From Caprimulgus europaeus (lineage: Eukaryota; Chordata; Aves; Caprimulgiformes; Caprimulgidae): a stretch of 64,000 nt of DNA. The notes under the pieces are model-generated. The model saw only the letters and a list, made by a program, of their open reading frames with translations. It was not told where the DNA came from and searched no databases. Shown piece after piece: positions 1 through 11,738 of the stretch. The stretch lies in contig OU015534.1 in assembly GCA_907165065.1 (NCBI GenBank), positions 15,135,686-15,199,685 on the forward strand. The letters are read 5' to 3'. The position numbers were made by a program, and so were the translations under genes. The number at the start of each line of letters is the position of its first letter. Position 1 is the stretch's first letter.

Positions 1-2384
1 TGTTCTCAAACAATCAACAGACTCATAAGATTTATTCTGTTCTCTGAAAACAGAAGAAAATATATGGAAAAGCTCAGTATGAAATGTAACATGGTCTGAT
101 TTTTAAAAGCTGTCAGCAGCCACAACTTCTGACATCTGCAGTTGTTTAGCAATTAAGTATAAAACCTCACCCAGCTTTGTTAACCTTGTTGTTATGTTTT
201 TAAAAAGAATTTTTAAAGTAATAAATTCAAAGAGCTGGAAGTTCTAGAAATAAGATGGGAAGACATAATCAAAGCTTTTGTCAATTAACATTTTTTCTTC
301 CAATTCTAACAATATTACGAAATTTCTTACCCATCCTTAATACAGACTTGGCCAATTTTTTATTATCTTACAAATCAAGGCTGATTTGAATAAATCGTCC
401 CACCAAAAATTAAGAACAACTTGTATGTGACTGGACAGAAAATTTAAAAAGCAATTAATCAAGTCTCCATGTGAAATAGAAGGTAGGACTTAATAACATT
501 ATTTAATTAAACCTCAGTTACAGTTTGTGATACCCGTGGATTGACATCTAAAATTACAATTCCAGAGTCTGAGGTGATGTTACTCAAATAAGCCTCATCA
601 GAGCACAGTACCTAAATACTGCACAAAATCAGTTTTTCTTTTTTTCTCAGGGTAGTATAATGAAAATATTTGGTATAAGTTCATCTCCTATACAAACTCA
701 ACATTTTTTTTATTTTCACAAAAACCCACAATATATCCCAACAAGTTACCATGATAACATTTCACTTTTACCAGATTTACTATTATTTGGCATACGTAGC
801 CCTTCTATTAGCACATTTGAAAAAAACCCAGTGTTTTCTGTTATAGACTCATATCCAAAGGAAATAGGATTCTCCTCTCAGTGCTCTGAATTCTGGAAAA
901 ACTCACAAGTGACAACCAACTCATTCATGCAGTTGTTGCCAACTCACAGGCTTACTGCGTATTATCATGTGTGAGGAATCAAAACTGTCTGTGATGAGAA
1001 CAGCCTTTATATAGCTATGAGTCTAAGCCTATATGCTGTTTTCATTGAATTACTTTCATTAGCTGCTGTTTCACCACATCTCCCAGGTTGACTGTGGCCC
1101 ACTTTCAACATGGCTGCTTCATGTGACCTGGAACGGTGACAGTGGAAGCTCATCCTAAAAAAGCTCTTACATATTTATAAAAATTCCCTTTACTTATGAA
1201 TTATTTAGTGTCTCAGACTTTTTAAAGCTGATTTTTTTTTTTAAAGGGAATTTAAGAGGCACCCAAACCAAAGCGCTCAGGAAATAACAACTGGGCTAAT
1301 ACAAAGTGCCAGTCTTACTGTTAAAATTAACTTTATATACATTATAAAACACAACTAAGAAAATAATGCAAAAAAATACTGTAAGATAAAGTAAAAACAA
1401 TACATAATTAATGCCATAATAAAAGAGCAATATGATGGAAAACTGTAATGGAACTAAATACAGCACTGTGAAATGCAGCCCATAAACATGCATAAAATAT
1501 GCATAAAGGTGCTACTGCTCTGAGCCTGGTCGCACAAAGGAGGATTTTATGAAGTGACTAATGGTTCACTTGTTCCGACCTGTAGTCTAGAAAAGCACTG
1601 AGAGACAGAAATTTTATTTGTCACTTGAACCATTGGTAGTAACTGAAGGAAGAGAAAGCACCAGGGAAATGGTAAGAGGAGGGTGGGAGGAGAGGGGGAT
1701 GCCAAGAAAGCTGGAAAAGCATACGAAGTACTGCAGTCAGTAGTGGAAAGTTATATTCTATCATCATTTATTCAAACCATGGTAGTATCTAAGTACTATA
1801 ATCAGGGATCAATGCCCTGTTACGACAGGTCCTCTGGAAATATTTTTGTTAAAGGCAGTACCACCAACTAATTTAATTGGGTGTATTTTCAGTGCCATGC
1901 TAATTACTCTTCAATGTACAAATCACCTACTAGAAAATAAAAGAGAATTGTTATATGGTATTTTTGCTCTTTGTTATTTTAGGAGAGTATGTAATAGTAA
2001 TTAGAGGTTTAATTGATTAATTTTGCAATTATTGCCCAATGCCATAAAAACATTATGAGAAGAGGTACAAAACATATTTTTAATTACAGCCACTGTTCAG
2101 AATCAGGGCCGCACTGTATCACAAATACACACTGAGTACAGTTTTCCACAGAAGTCAGTTTACTCAATGACTCTAGTGCACATGCCAGACTTTGATATCC
2201 TTTCACATGCTGAGCATGAGACTAACAAGAATTGAGTTTTACTCAATGAGGAGAATTAAGATATCTGAGACTGATTGACAAATTGCTTGTGTTATGCTGG
2301 GCTTTTCAGTACTGAAAAGATAATTCATGACCCCCCTTTTTAAGCTGGATCCATCTTCCTTCCCTTTGGTTATTTGCCCGTTGG
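1..2384. other. No gene recognised; AT-rich unique-looking DNA
   Basis: The longest open frame runs 660-974 on the plus strand (104 codons). Its translation has no recognisable domain, signal peptide or repeat, and it lies in AT-rich DNA where such frames arise by chance. A purine-rich patch sits at about 1640-1715. Near 2090-2110 there is a short stretch (GAATCAGGGCC) like the tail of an old interspersed repeat common in reptiles, but it is too short to call. I see no splice-flanked exon or RNA gene here. Confidence 0.6.
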
Positions 2385-2429
2385 CAAGGACACACATAAA
2401 ATTGGGATGCAATTTTATGTGTGTCCTTG
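2385..2429. repeat. Perfect 19-bp inverted repeat (hairpin)
   Basis: The left arm at 2385-2403 (CAAGGACACACATAAAATT) is the exact reverse complement of the right arm at 2411-2429, around a 7-base loop (GGGATGC). The flanking bases do not continue the pairing, so the structure has sharp ends. It is shorter than a normal pre-miRNA. Perfect arms suggest either a recent origin, for example by template switching during replication, or constraint. Confidence 0.9.
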
Positions 2430-2621
2430 AATCTGCCTGAATTACCTGAAATCCTGATCTCAAATAATTTTGAGAATTAACAGCTGAGATAAAGAATAAT
2501 TTATATTTTACAGATATTTTGTTCCAAGCCAAGATGATGCTAAGCTGGATCATAGACAGCTGCTTTATGTTATATTCTTGCCCTGTTTTTTAGCTGAGAG
2601 AGATAGGTTTATTTTTAGTAG

Positions 2622-2639
2622 CTCCCCCTGCAGGGGGAG
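2622..2639. repeat. 18-bp perfect GC-rich palindrome
   Basis: CTCCCCCTGCAGGGGGAG reads the same on both strands, with no spacer. It is followed by a G-rich run up to 2647, which makes a GC-rich island inside AT-rich DNA. It could be a dimeric zinc-finger or EBF-like binding site, or a chance palindrome. No promoter or gene is nearby. Confidence 0.85.
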
Positions 2640-3094
2640 GCGGGGGAGTCAGCAAGTAGCTGTGTTTGGCTGCTAGCCAAGTGTTAGCCAGGCAAAACCA
2701 CCACATTTCTTTAGAAAAATATTGATATTTTATAGAATCATAATATGACATATTCCCAACCAACTCAACATACAGTGTATAAACAGAAAGAGAAACAGAT
2801 TTTGTTTCAGGATGAATTATGGGAGAGTGAGCACTTGAAAAGAAATGTGGGCAGAAAAGCTTTCTTGAGTACTAGAAAAATAAAGTCATATCACTAACGA
2901 CAGTACAGCACATTTCCTATTACTTTTTGAACACACTGCAGCACTACAAAAAATTAATGCAATAATTTAAAAGAAAGAAGGTGGTTTTACATAGAATAAT
3001 ATGATAGAGAAAGAAAACCTGGCTTTGACTAGCATGAATTATGCTTCTTAAACTCAGTATGATTATTTGAAATAATAAACAATACAGTGGTTAA
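2640..3094. other. No gene or repeat recognised
   Basis: AT-rich sequence with only very short open frames. A TAGAATCAT string near 2734 resembles the end of a CR1 read on the minus strand, but the sequence after it does not continue like CR1. I see nothing else. Confidence 0.55.
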
Positions 3095-3345
3095 AGAAGA
3101 AGCAATGAATATGATGTACTTATGACTTTTGAAAGGGTTTTGATAAAATTCCTCACAAGAGACTATTAAGGAAATTTAGTAACCACAGGGTAAGAGGTAA
3201 ATTCTTGTCAGTGATTAAAAGCTGGTTAATAGGCAGGAAGCAAGGAGTAGGAATAAGCAGTCCATTCTCAGTATAGGAAAGATTAATAGCGAGATACCCT
3301 AGGGACCTGCAGCAAGGCTGATATTGTTTAATATATTTAATTACA
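3095..3345 (+). mobile_element. Old CR1-group LINE fragment, RT domain
   Basis: The plus-strand frame starting at 3133 reads 47 codons (3133-3273) before a TAG. It matches the central palm region of CR1 RT. It begins KGFDKIPHKRLLRKFS, then RVRGKFLSVIKSWLIGRKQG, corresponding to the family pattern DF-KAFDKVPH--LL-K and W--NWL--RKQ-V. After the stop the DNA still tracks the VPQGS box at about 3285-3330, but shifted in frame. No 3' end is present. The style is nearer the older CR1 lineages of turtles and crocodilians than the young avian subfamilies elsewhere in the window. An open frame in an old fragment is probably luck. I am confident that it is a LINE RT, less so of the subfamily. Confidence 0.8.
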
Positions 3346-4162
3346 ATGAGAAATGTCCCAAAACAAACCCCACAATTCTCAATATTTGTGAACACAGGAA
3401 GGTTTGAAACCAGGACCTGGTGCTCAAAATTTATAGCTCGAACTCCTTTCAGCAAAACAATCAGAAGAAAATTGTGAAGAACATCACATAAACACAGAAA
3501 CTTAATGCACCTTGTGCAGAAAACACAATGTGACATGAAACACTATCCAAAAATTCCGTATTTCAGCAGTGGCTGATGCTATTAAAATATATGAGGTAAA
3601 TTGCTTTAATCATTCATTATGATATTGACTAAAGATAAGCTCTTCAAATTACTGCCTCTTCTTGACCTAAGTATTCAACTGAAATTCAGGACTGTGTCAG
3701 GAGACAATTTCTCCTCTGTTCTCCTTCTCTGAAGAAATTGATGCAATGCTTCTTTCTTCAAAGGCATGTGCAAAATTCTGCTCCTTTCAGTACAGGGTAC
3801 AAGTTTCTTGACCTGTTTCTCCCTCAGTTTTTACAGCAACAATCCTCTCAAGCTCTTATATTCATTTGTTTATTTGTTTAGGTCCAAGATAAAAGCATAC
3901 TGGGTGGGGGAGTAGAGCTGTATTTGTGTTTGGTTTGGGTTCTTTTGGAGGGAGAACTGTTGCTTTTCTTCTGTCTTTTCACCAGTTTCTCTCATTTTCT
4001 TGTAATTTCTTTGCAGACATAAACTTTCACAAAACACCAGCAGTCAGATCAGTGACTGTAGATACTTTGTGCCTTTTTGGCTTTCGAAAAATGTGATTGA
4101 GAAAACTATAAGGTCTAATACAGCATAGTATAAAGAAACATAAGGGTAACATATACAGAAAA
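3346..4162. other. No gene recognised
   Basis: A 127-codon frame (3153-3536, minus) is mainly the antisense of the old LINE fragment and its downstream flank, with no recognisable domain. A pyrimidine-rich stretch covers about 3700-3840. A T/G-rich patch lies at 3860-3960. No regulatory or RNA feature is seen. Confidence 0.55.
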
Positions 4163-4570
4163 AGGTTGAGGGAGCTGGGTTTGTTTAGCTTGGAGAAGAG
4201 AAGGCACCAGGGAGACCTCATTGCAGCCTTCCAGTACTTGAAGGGAGCTTATAAACAGGAGGGAGGGTGACTTTTTAAATGGGCAGATAGTGATAGGACA
4301 AGGGGAATTGGTTTTAAACTAAGAGAGGGGAGATTTAGGTTAGATATCAGGAGGAAAATTTTCACCCAGAGGGTGGTGAGGCACTGCAAAAGGTTCCCAA
4401 GAGAAGTTGTGGATGCCCGATCCCTGAGGACATTCAAAGCCAGGTTGGATGGGGCCCTGGGCAGTCTGATCTAGTGGTTGGCAACGCTGTCCACAGCGGG
4501 AGGGTTGGAACTAGATGGTCTTTAAGGTCCTTTCCAACCCAAGCCATTCTATGATCCTATGATTCTATGA
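4163..4570 (+). mobile_element. CR1 LINE, 5'-truncated 3' end
   Basis: The sequence runs from the end of the CR1 RT reading frame (coding for GLFSLEKRR-like and [15 protein letters not shown]-like peptides) through the short 3' untranslated region. It ends in the tail repeat CTATGATTCTATGA at about 4557-4570. The block GTTGGAACTAGATGGTC at 4504-4520, just before the end, is typical of CR1. It is about 408 bp, against roughly 4.5 kb for a full CR1. As usual for CR1 there is no poly(A) tail and no obvious target-site duplication. Antisense open frames over it (4027-4221, 4249-4437) are not genes. Confidence 0.95.
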
Positions 4571-5511
4571 ACATAAAATAACTTAACAGTAACTGAGTGT
4601 TTTGACTATATATTTTAAATTAAATCTGTGGTGTGAAAGGCTAGGGACAGAATTCAGCCCTATGTTCTTGCTGCATTTACACACCTGACAGCAAATTTAT
4701 TAACACTGTCTTCTCTATCTTCTTGAATTTCTGTAACTTTTATCTTGAACTTCTATGACAGTTTAAATTGCAGAGTCTATATAAGCAGTCTATATTTTCC
4801 ACTCCTGGACCAATACAGAGAAGTAAATTCTATAATACATTATTAAAAATGGATCTTCTCTCTGTTGATAGATCTGAGATGAAATGCAAGATATAGCACA
4901 GGTGAATATATGAGATTAGTGAACTGTAGAGCAGGTCTCACTTAGCATGGATTTATTGTAGAATCCTACCACTATATGCTACATACTGGAACTTATTGTA
5001 TTCTAGTATATATTTCAGAGATGAATGAAAAGAATGGGGGAAATGTAATTCTTCACAGCTCAAGAGGGCTCACTAGAATTAGGAATTTAATTTGACTGAA
5101 TCACTAAGAGGAAGAAGAGAAAGATGCAGGGCAGTATTGGGAAGTGGAAGGAAAAAAGAAACAGTCCCTTATCCTGGCCAGTACACAGCTCGGAAGTTGG
5201 AGGGAGTGTGTGTGCTGGTATCTAACAGCAGCAGAGAGTGGGAGCAGTTTATAGTAGATGAAAGATCCATTCATTTATTTTCTTGTCCTTTTTTCAACAT
5301 AGTTTAGAGAGGGATGATTAAATAAAAACCAAACCTGCACCCATACCCATGGAGATCCATCCAGAAAAGGTACGAAAAATATTTGCTGTCTAAGTAACTT
5401 AGTCTTTAATAAAGTATTCTGTATAATAGAAGACCTCTGGCCAATTTAGCAATGCAAGTAAAATTTTCAGAGAATTCTGATGCTTTAGAGAGGACAGTGA
5501 GTAGATATATA
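4571..5511. other. No gene recognised
   Basis: AT-rich DNA. One plus-strand frame at 5092-5307 (71 codons) covers a purine-rich, slightly GC-richer patch (GAGGAAGAAGAGAAAG-like) and has no recognisable domain. I see no repeats. Confidence 0.55.
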
Positions 5512-5558
5512 TAATTTCTACTATGAGTAATATGCTATATTGCTCATAGTGGAAATTA
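5512..5558 (+). repeat. 20-bp inverted repeat with tiny loop
   Basis: The left arm is 5512-5531 and the right arm 5539-5558. They match at 18 of 20 positions as DNA. Both mismatches would be U:G wobbles in a plus-strand transcript, so an RNA would be fully paired. The pairing can extend two more bases inward, leaving a GCT loop. The loop is too small for an ordinary Dicer substrate. A template-switch origin is the simplest explanation. Confidence 0.85.
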
Positions 5559-7435
5559 CACTTACTTGTGGCTATGCTCAACTGCATTGGTAAATAAAAT
5601 ACAGGGTTTTTTTAATGCAGACTAAAATAGAGCAAGAGAAAAAGATCAACAAAGTGCTGCCTCTTTAGACTCTGGATTGCTGTCCTACAAAGGCAGTTAA
5701 CAAGAGGATATTAATCAACTCACAACATTATAAATTAAAATTGACAAGCGAAGGACTGAAATATCTCTGAAAGGGATACTGCTCAACATTGGTTTTGGGC
5801 ATTCATAGAAAATTAAATGTAAGGAGTCACCTGCAGCCATGTAATTATTTTAACAGTCTTTAGGACCAAACTGCTAACTTTAAGATTACAAAATCCCCCT
5901 GCATAATGGAGCTTCCTGGGTCAGAAAATCAATTACCTGCATATATCAGAGAAATATTTACTTACTTGGAGGTAGAAAAATAAGTTTAATTGCTTTTTAT
6001 AAATTCCTGTTACCTCAACAGGAACAACAGAGAACAACACTTGGAATGGCATTTATTCTTAGTATTTCTCTCCCTCCTTCATGGACCATTGGGAAGAAGA
6101 GGATCATTTCAAAACTTCTGGTAACATTTGCCCTGCTTCATCAAGCTCATTGGTTACATTCTGTGTTTCCACCTGCAAAAAACCAGGAAGGATCTGATGC
6201 ACAGACCATCACTAAAAAGGGCCAAAGACATTTATCTCATCTGCAGTGTTCAATTTTGCAACTTCACTCTGTAGCATACCTCTTCACTTGTACTCATTGT
6301 AGTGAATGTTAACACCGTACACCTGCAATAACACAACATTCCTTTTGAGCTAATAGAGTTAATATTCCACCTATCTCATCTTACTGGGCATACTACACTG
6401 TCACGCTCAGCTGGGGTTTTGATATATAACATTGTGCTGTGGCATGGACATATAGAGCTAGCAATAGACATCAGTGGCTGTAGCTGAGATGAATTTGAAG
6501 GGAGAAAAAAAGATGCACAGTATATACAGTCTATCTATTAACAAAATCTTTTTCTATTTGTTTTACACTATACCAAGAAAAAAAAATCAGCTGTCAGTTC
6601 TTGTTCTGTTACATGATAGTAATTAGTTCAGTGCAAACTAAATTGGTCATTTAAATCAGTTTAGTAAATTTTGTATTTGAGTAGGAAGAATATGTTACAT
6701 CATAAACAAAAAAGCTACTTTACTTCAGAAGTACCTTACAATTAACCATAGCTCCTCAGTTTATTAAATGAATTGTGAGACAAAGCACTATGCTTTGTGT
6801 GTTTGCATATTTAAGTCTACAGGAAAATGACATACAAGTTTTCAACACTTTAAGAAAAATTAATTACATAAAGCCTAACAGTCCAAATGGTCAAGCATAA
6901 GGAGTAGCATCAGTAGTATTGATGAGAAGCTATATAGCAAAATTCTCCCATTACCTCTTTGTCCAACTAACCATACTATAAAATTATAACAAGCTCTCTT
7001 GAATGTCATCATTGCACGTTGAGCTGCTTAAAGGTCTCTTCCTAATTGCAAGTCACTCCCATAGATCTAATGTAGGGATGACATCACTTCTAAGTGAAGA
7101 ATGGAGTAAAGACATGGAGTCATGGTCTATTTCTAAATTTCTAATATTTCTGTGGAATTCAAGTTACTACTTAGATCAATTGATGTTTTCATCTGCTATT
7201 AAGGATTTAATGGATCCTCTTCTCTCTTGATTACACTTGAGGTAAGATGCAGGAGATTCTCAGCAGAAGGTGTGTTACTCAACAGTCCCCCGTCATTATT
7301 GATTTGCTAGTGAAAACCTTAAGAGCACATTTATTTTGCATGCAGTTCAGTGTTCTCTGTTCAGGTTTGAAATTCGTACATTGCTAAGAAAAATACTTGT
7401 TCATTTGACATCTCAATTATCTTTTCAAATAGTAA
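5559..7435. other. No gene recognised
   Basis: The frame at 6046-6312 (plus, 88 codons) is the longest here. Its translation has no recognisable family. The rest is AT-rich with scattered A or T runs. No RNA gene or repeat family was recognised. Confidence 0.55.
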
Positions 7436-7624
7436 TTGTCAGACACTGGAAGAGGTTGCCCAAAGAAGTTGTGGATGCCCCCTCCCTGGAAATGATCAAG
7501 GCCAGGTTGGATGAGGTTTTGAGCTGCCTCTTCTAGTGGAAGGTGTCCCTGCCATGACAGGGGGGTTGGAACTAGATGATCTTTAAGGTCTCTTCCAACC
7601 CAAACCATTCTAAGATTCTATGAT
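7436..7624 (+). mobile_element. CR1 LINE 3' tail fragment
   Basis: It begins inside the last codons of the CR1 RT frame (the pattern [21 protein letters not shown] is readable at 7444-7505). It then runs through the short 3' untranslated region with GTTGGAACTAGATGATC at 7564-7580 and ends in tail repeats near 7624. At about 189 bp it is among the most strongly truncated copies in the window. It belongs to the same broad 3'-end type as the copies at 4163 and 44651. Confidence 0.95.
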
Positions 7625-8540
7625 TTTGCTCCTTTCTTTGGAAATTGTGCATCTGCTGAGAATACTGTGTATTGTGTGGGCAATTCTATATAGGTTACCC
7701 TTTTGATGGGTCAGGATTCACACTGCTCAGTCATTTAGAAATTTTTAGAACCTTGACCTGCATCTTTAGATAGAATTTTAGCAAGTAAATATTATGCCTT
7801 TACATGTATAGAAATACATACTCTCATTTCTCATTATATGGGACAAGTCTTAAAGGAAGATTTTGCAGAGTTTTGGTAGTTTTGCATCTGGTCCTTCTTG
7901 AGTCAGAAAGTAATTTTGATACATTTTGAATGTAGCTCTCATGATTGCAGTATGCATTATTAATATACAGTCAGAATATAATTAATAATATACTACCATC
8001 AAAAGAACCAACTTGGATCAAAACAGTCTCCTTTTTGACTCAACAAGAATCAGGTTGCAAATAAGAATATAAAAAGAGAACTAGTAGTACTAGCCTGGGT
8101 CAGAAGCCAGAAGATGAATCAAATTAATCCAGTTGCTATTGTTCTTAAGAGTCAATTTCATATTTTTCAGTGCTAAGTCATGAGTTTTGACTGCTTACAT
8201 TACCTGTGACTATGGAGTCATCTGGGAATTTGGCATATTAAAGATTCAACTTTGGATCTTTTTCCCATAGAAAATAATCTGTTTCTGCAGGTAATGACAC
8301 ATAGCTGCAGGTGTCACAACTGTAGCTTCCTGTATTTAACACCCTCACTTTCTTCTGGCACTTTTTGTGTTCCAAAGTGTCAAAGTTTCAGTCTGGTCCT
8401 GCTCACTGTCTTTTACCTCAGGACCATATTCTGCGCAACTGTTGTCCATCTTTAGCTACTCTCTCCTGCATGGGACTAACTAGCAGTACTGTCTTTCCTA
8501 ATGGCATTTATTACCCAGGTATCTCCTAGGACAATAATCT
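7625..8540. other. No gene recognised
   Basis: AT-rich sequence. The frame at 8252-8455 (plus, 67 codons, Cys-rich) has no recognisable domain and no upstream signals. I see nothing else. Confidence 0.55.
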
Positions 8541-8560
8541 GGGAGCGGGGGCGGGCAGGG
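8541..8560 (+). promoter_or_regulatory. G-quadruplex motif containing a GC box
   Basis: Four G-runs of at least three (8541-8543, 8547-8551, 8553-8555, 8558-8560) are separated by loops of 3, 1 and 2 bases. This meets the usual pattern for an intramolecular G-quadruplex. The centre, GGGGGCGGG, is also an Sp1/KLF-type GC box. It stands alone in AT-rich DNA with no CpG island or recognisable first exon, so any promoter role is inference. Confidence 0.5.
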
Positions 8561-10130
8561 AGGCTGCAGAAACGCACTCAAAGCTTGATTTTAGTTTCCT
8601 TTCATTCTCATGTACAAAAACAGATTTTAAAAAATAACCAAGGCATTACAAACTATAAGAAATCTGTTTGTGTCCACATTCTCCTTGCTCAGAGGCCAGG
8701 TCCAGCAGCCAATGCACCTTTAGTATGTCACAAAATAAACCATGACAGAAGTATTTTTGTGGCCCTATACTTCTCCACCTCACTTAAAAACTGACAGGTG
8801 GTGAGAAAGAATACATCTTACACTGGCCAAGAAATGGGAATTGCGAGGAGCCCTGCAGATACATTTATCCATAGCTCCTGATAGCATGTACAGCTCTATA
8901 AACTTCTTGAAACCAGGCAGAAACTCCTACAGCTTTGCCTGAAAAAGGCAGCTAAACAAATGTTAAAAGGAAAATAAAAGCCTCTAAAAATGATTATTTT
9001 TTTAGGGGAAAAATGTAAATATAGTCTTAGTGTTCTTAATATGATTTATTGCTCTTTTACATCTTTAGGATAACACAAGTCCATTTTGTTGTTCCACTTG
9101 ATGGCAGGTTTTTTTTCCTTGTATTATTGAGCATTGAATTCTAACTGTCAGTGCATAAATTGCTGCCAGCGTTGCCTTGGAGTCACGTTAACTTATATGT
9201 AATTTTTCTTCTTCTTTTTTTTTTTTAATTAATAGATTTTTTTACATGTATACATTTAGCATTTTCTTTTTTAGCTGGCATGTTCTCCTTTTGGGGTTTC
9301 TCCTGTGGGTGTGGGAGAAAGAGATCAATGAATTCTAATTTGATGAAGGTAGTTACGGTAGCAGGAACTGAGAAATGGAATATTTGCAAAATGCCAGAGG
9401 TGAAGGAATAGGATACACATGATTAAAGTTGCTATAAAATCAAAGCTCTCAAAGCAACAATAGCAGTAAAAGAGAAATATTCAAGCAGTGTTGGCTTCCC
9501 CAAAACATCCAGTGGTGCCATGAAGCATATTATTTAAGCAAGTCTGTTAGGAGTACAGGAGGTTTGGATTGGTTATTTTCCTCACTGACTACAAAAAACA
9601 TATGTTGAACTATAAACATTGTTTGCTCCAGGAATTTAATCCAGGACAACTGGGGATTGCAATTTCCTAATAGAATTAACAGTGCAAACATTTACAGCAG
9701 CCTATATAAGCACTGACTGAATGGAAGCAAGGTAAAGAACCCAAAGACCAGACCAGGAGAAATAAAGGTCAGCAGAAGAGCCAGAGCACAACTGTCTTAA
9801 CAAAGGACTGAATAAGCAGGGTATAAAGGCTGTCCTTAACATACAATACATTTCACTGTGGTCAAACCTGTACAATCAGGCTTTTGGGGTACTGGTGACT
9901 GAGTCACCAGCTCCTCAAGTAAGAAGGAGCAATGGAGCAATCAGAAACCAATTTCTCACTTAAATATAAACTAGAAATTTTTATTTTTTAAAATATAATT
10001 TTCTCTTTTGTAACTTTGTTTCCAAATTTGACAAGAATTTAGTGCTTTGCTAGAAGTAGTTTGTTTTCATCTTTAAGATTAGGAATGACAGGGTGATAGG
10101 GGAATGTGTCCAAAACATACTATTTCTTTG

Positions 10131-10184
10131 GAGAAAAAAAGAAAAACAACAAAACAAACAACACCAAAACAAACAAACAAAAAA
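10131..10184. repeat. A-rich (AAAC)n low-complexity tract
   Basis: About 54 bases are almost entirely A and C, with AAC/AAAC units. There is no recognisable SINE or LINE body 5' of it, so it is not clearly a retroposon tail. It causes spurious open frames on both strands. Confidence 0.8.
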
Positions 10185-11714
10185 TATCTCTCTGCATGCA
10201 GACAAAACCATTTGGACAACACTAAGGCTGGAGAATCTCAAGAGATATCATATATTGCTTCATATCAGCTAGTGTCCCTCTGGCAGAAGGTGGGTAGGCA
10301 AAGGGGAAAAGTTCCCATACAGGATAAACTCATGTTCCTTTTTTCTGTCTGCTATAAATAGCTATTGAGAAAGAACTGAATTATATTTTATATATTCTCT
10401 TCAGAAGAGAAAGGGAACAGCAAAAGAGGATGAAGACCGCAAGAGGAAACAAAGAAAAATATTAGAAATGAAATTATTAAATACAAGTGGTAGAAAGATG
10501 AGCACAGTGAAAACTGCTTTTTAAAGTTACTTAAAGATGTCAATATGAAGCAGGGCTACTGAAGAATAAAGCAGACATTTTCAAAAAGAGAGCACAGAGG
10601 CTGCTAAATGCTTCTTCACTGCTTGTAGTTCAGATCAAGCAGCTTTATCTGCTAGCCCAGGGAAACAACACATTCCTCACATGGAAAACCTCAAAAGGTG
10701 CAGGACAAAGCTGTAGAGCAGTGATGTTGATCAGATCTGGTGTCTGGTATCACAATTATTGCTGAAAGATCCTTAATGCTCTTTTTTGCCCATCCAGATC
10801 TCTGACAGTGCTAAAGTTGACACTGTTGCCAATGGTTCGCAAGAAGGCTGTGAGAAAACTGACAAAAATACTTCAGCAGAACCAGATAAGATTTTACGTG
10901 ATTCCAGCTTTTGTCATAAACCTGGAAGTCAGACCAGATTTGTCCAAAAATGTTTTCAATGACTCATGCCAAATGTTCACTTTGCACTTTTTTTTCAGTG
11001 AAAGAGTTAACGTATGGATTTGTTTATGCATGGACTGAGAAAGGAGTTTAGTTTGACTTATAGATTTAAAAGAAAGAAACAAAACAAAATAAAAAAAATA
11101 ACAAGCAAAACCACAGCAGGTACAAAGCTTTCAGGTGCATTCAGAATCACACTAACAAAGAGCTCATACCAAGGAAGACAAACCAAATATTTCCTCCTCT
11201 GTGCAGTTTTCTAAAAGATGTTTACTATGTACTGGTGACACGTTTAAACATAGGCTTTACTGTTTTACATTCCACCTTTTCTCTCCATCCAAAAGTGAAA
11301 TAAAGGATTTCAGGTTTAGAACAGTAGAATTATTCCTGTCACATTGCCAGGTTAGCAGCTTACCTGTTTCCCACCAGTGCAGAAATTGTAGCAATGCATT
11401 TGTTTCCATAGTGACAAGATGATGTTACAGAGGGTGGAGGTTTCCCTGCTTCAAGAAGGGAGTTGGGTTGCAATGGAGAAAGCCCTTAGCTAATGACAGT
11501 GAAGGGTCTCCAGGGAATGATCAGGTACCTGAACTTCTCCAGGAGCGAGTCCTTTGCTTTTAATGTTCTCCTGACATAAACCTGAGATTTCAAAGCTATC
11601 TATAAATACTTAATCCTAATGGGAGTTTGGGCATCAAAATCATTAAGGTTCATTTTTTAGTTTATCTAAACAGGAAAATAAAGGATGCCAAATATTAAAT
11701 TTTTTAATGAAGAC

Positions 11715-11738
11715 TTTATATATATATATATTTATATA
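11715..11738. repeat. Short (TA)n microsatellite
   Basis: Alternating TA units with one interruption (ATATTTATAT). A simple slippage repeat with no associated element. Confidence 0.85.

Noticed and set aside
660-974. 104-codon plus-strand open frame
   Set aside because: No recognisable domain, composition matches the AT-rich background, and no exon or promoter signals.
2385-2429. MicroRNA precursor
   Set aside because: The stem is 19 bp with a 7-base loop and no extension, shorter than a Drosha/Dicer substrate.
2725-2780. TAGAATCAT string like a reversed CR1 tail
   Set aside because: The next 50 bases do not match any CR1 3' region.
4027-4437. Two minus-strand frames near 4.0-4.4 kb
   Set aside because: They are the antisense of a plus-strand CR1 3' end and its flank.
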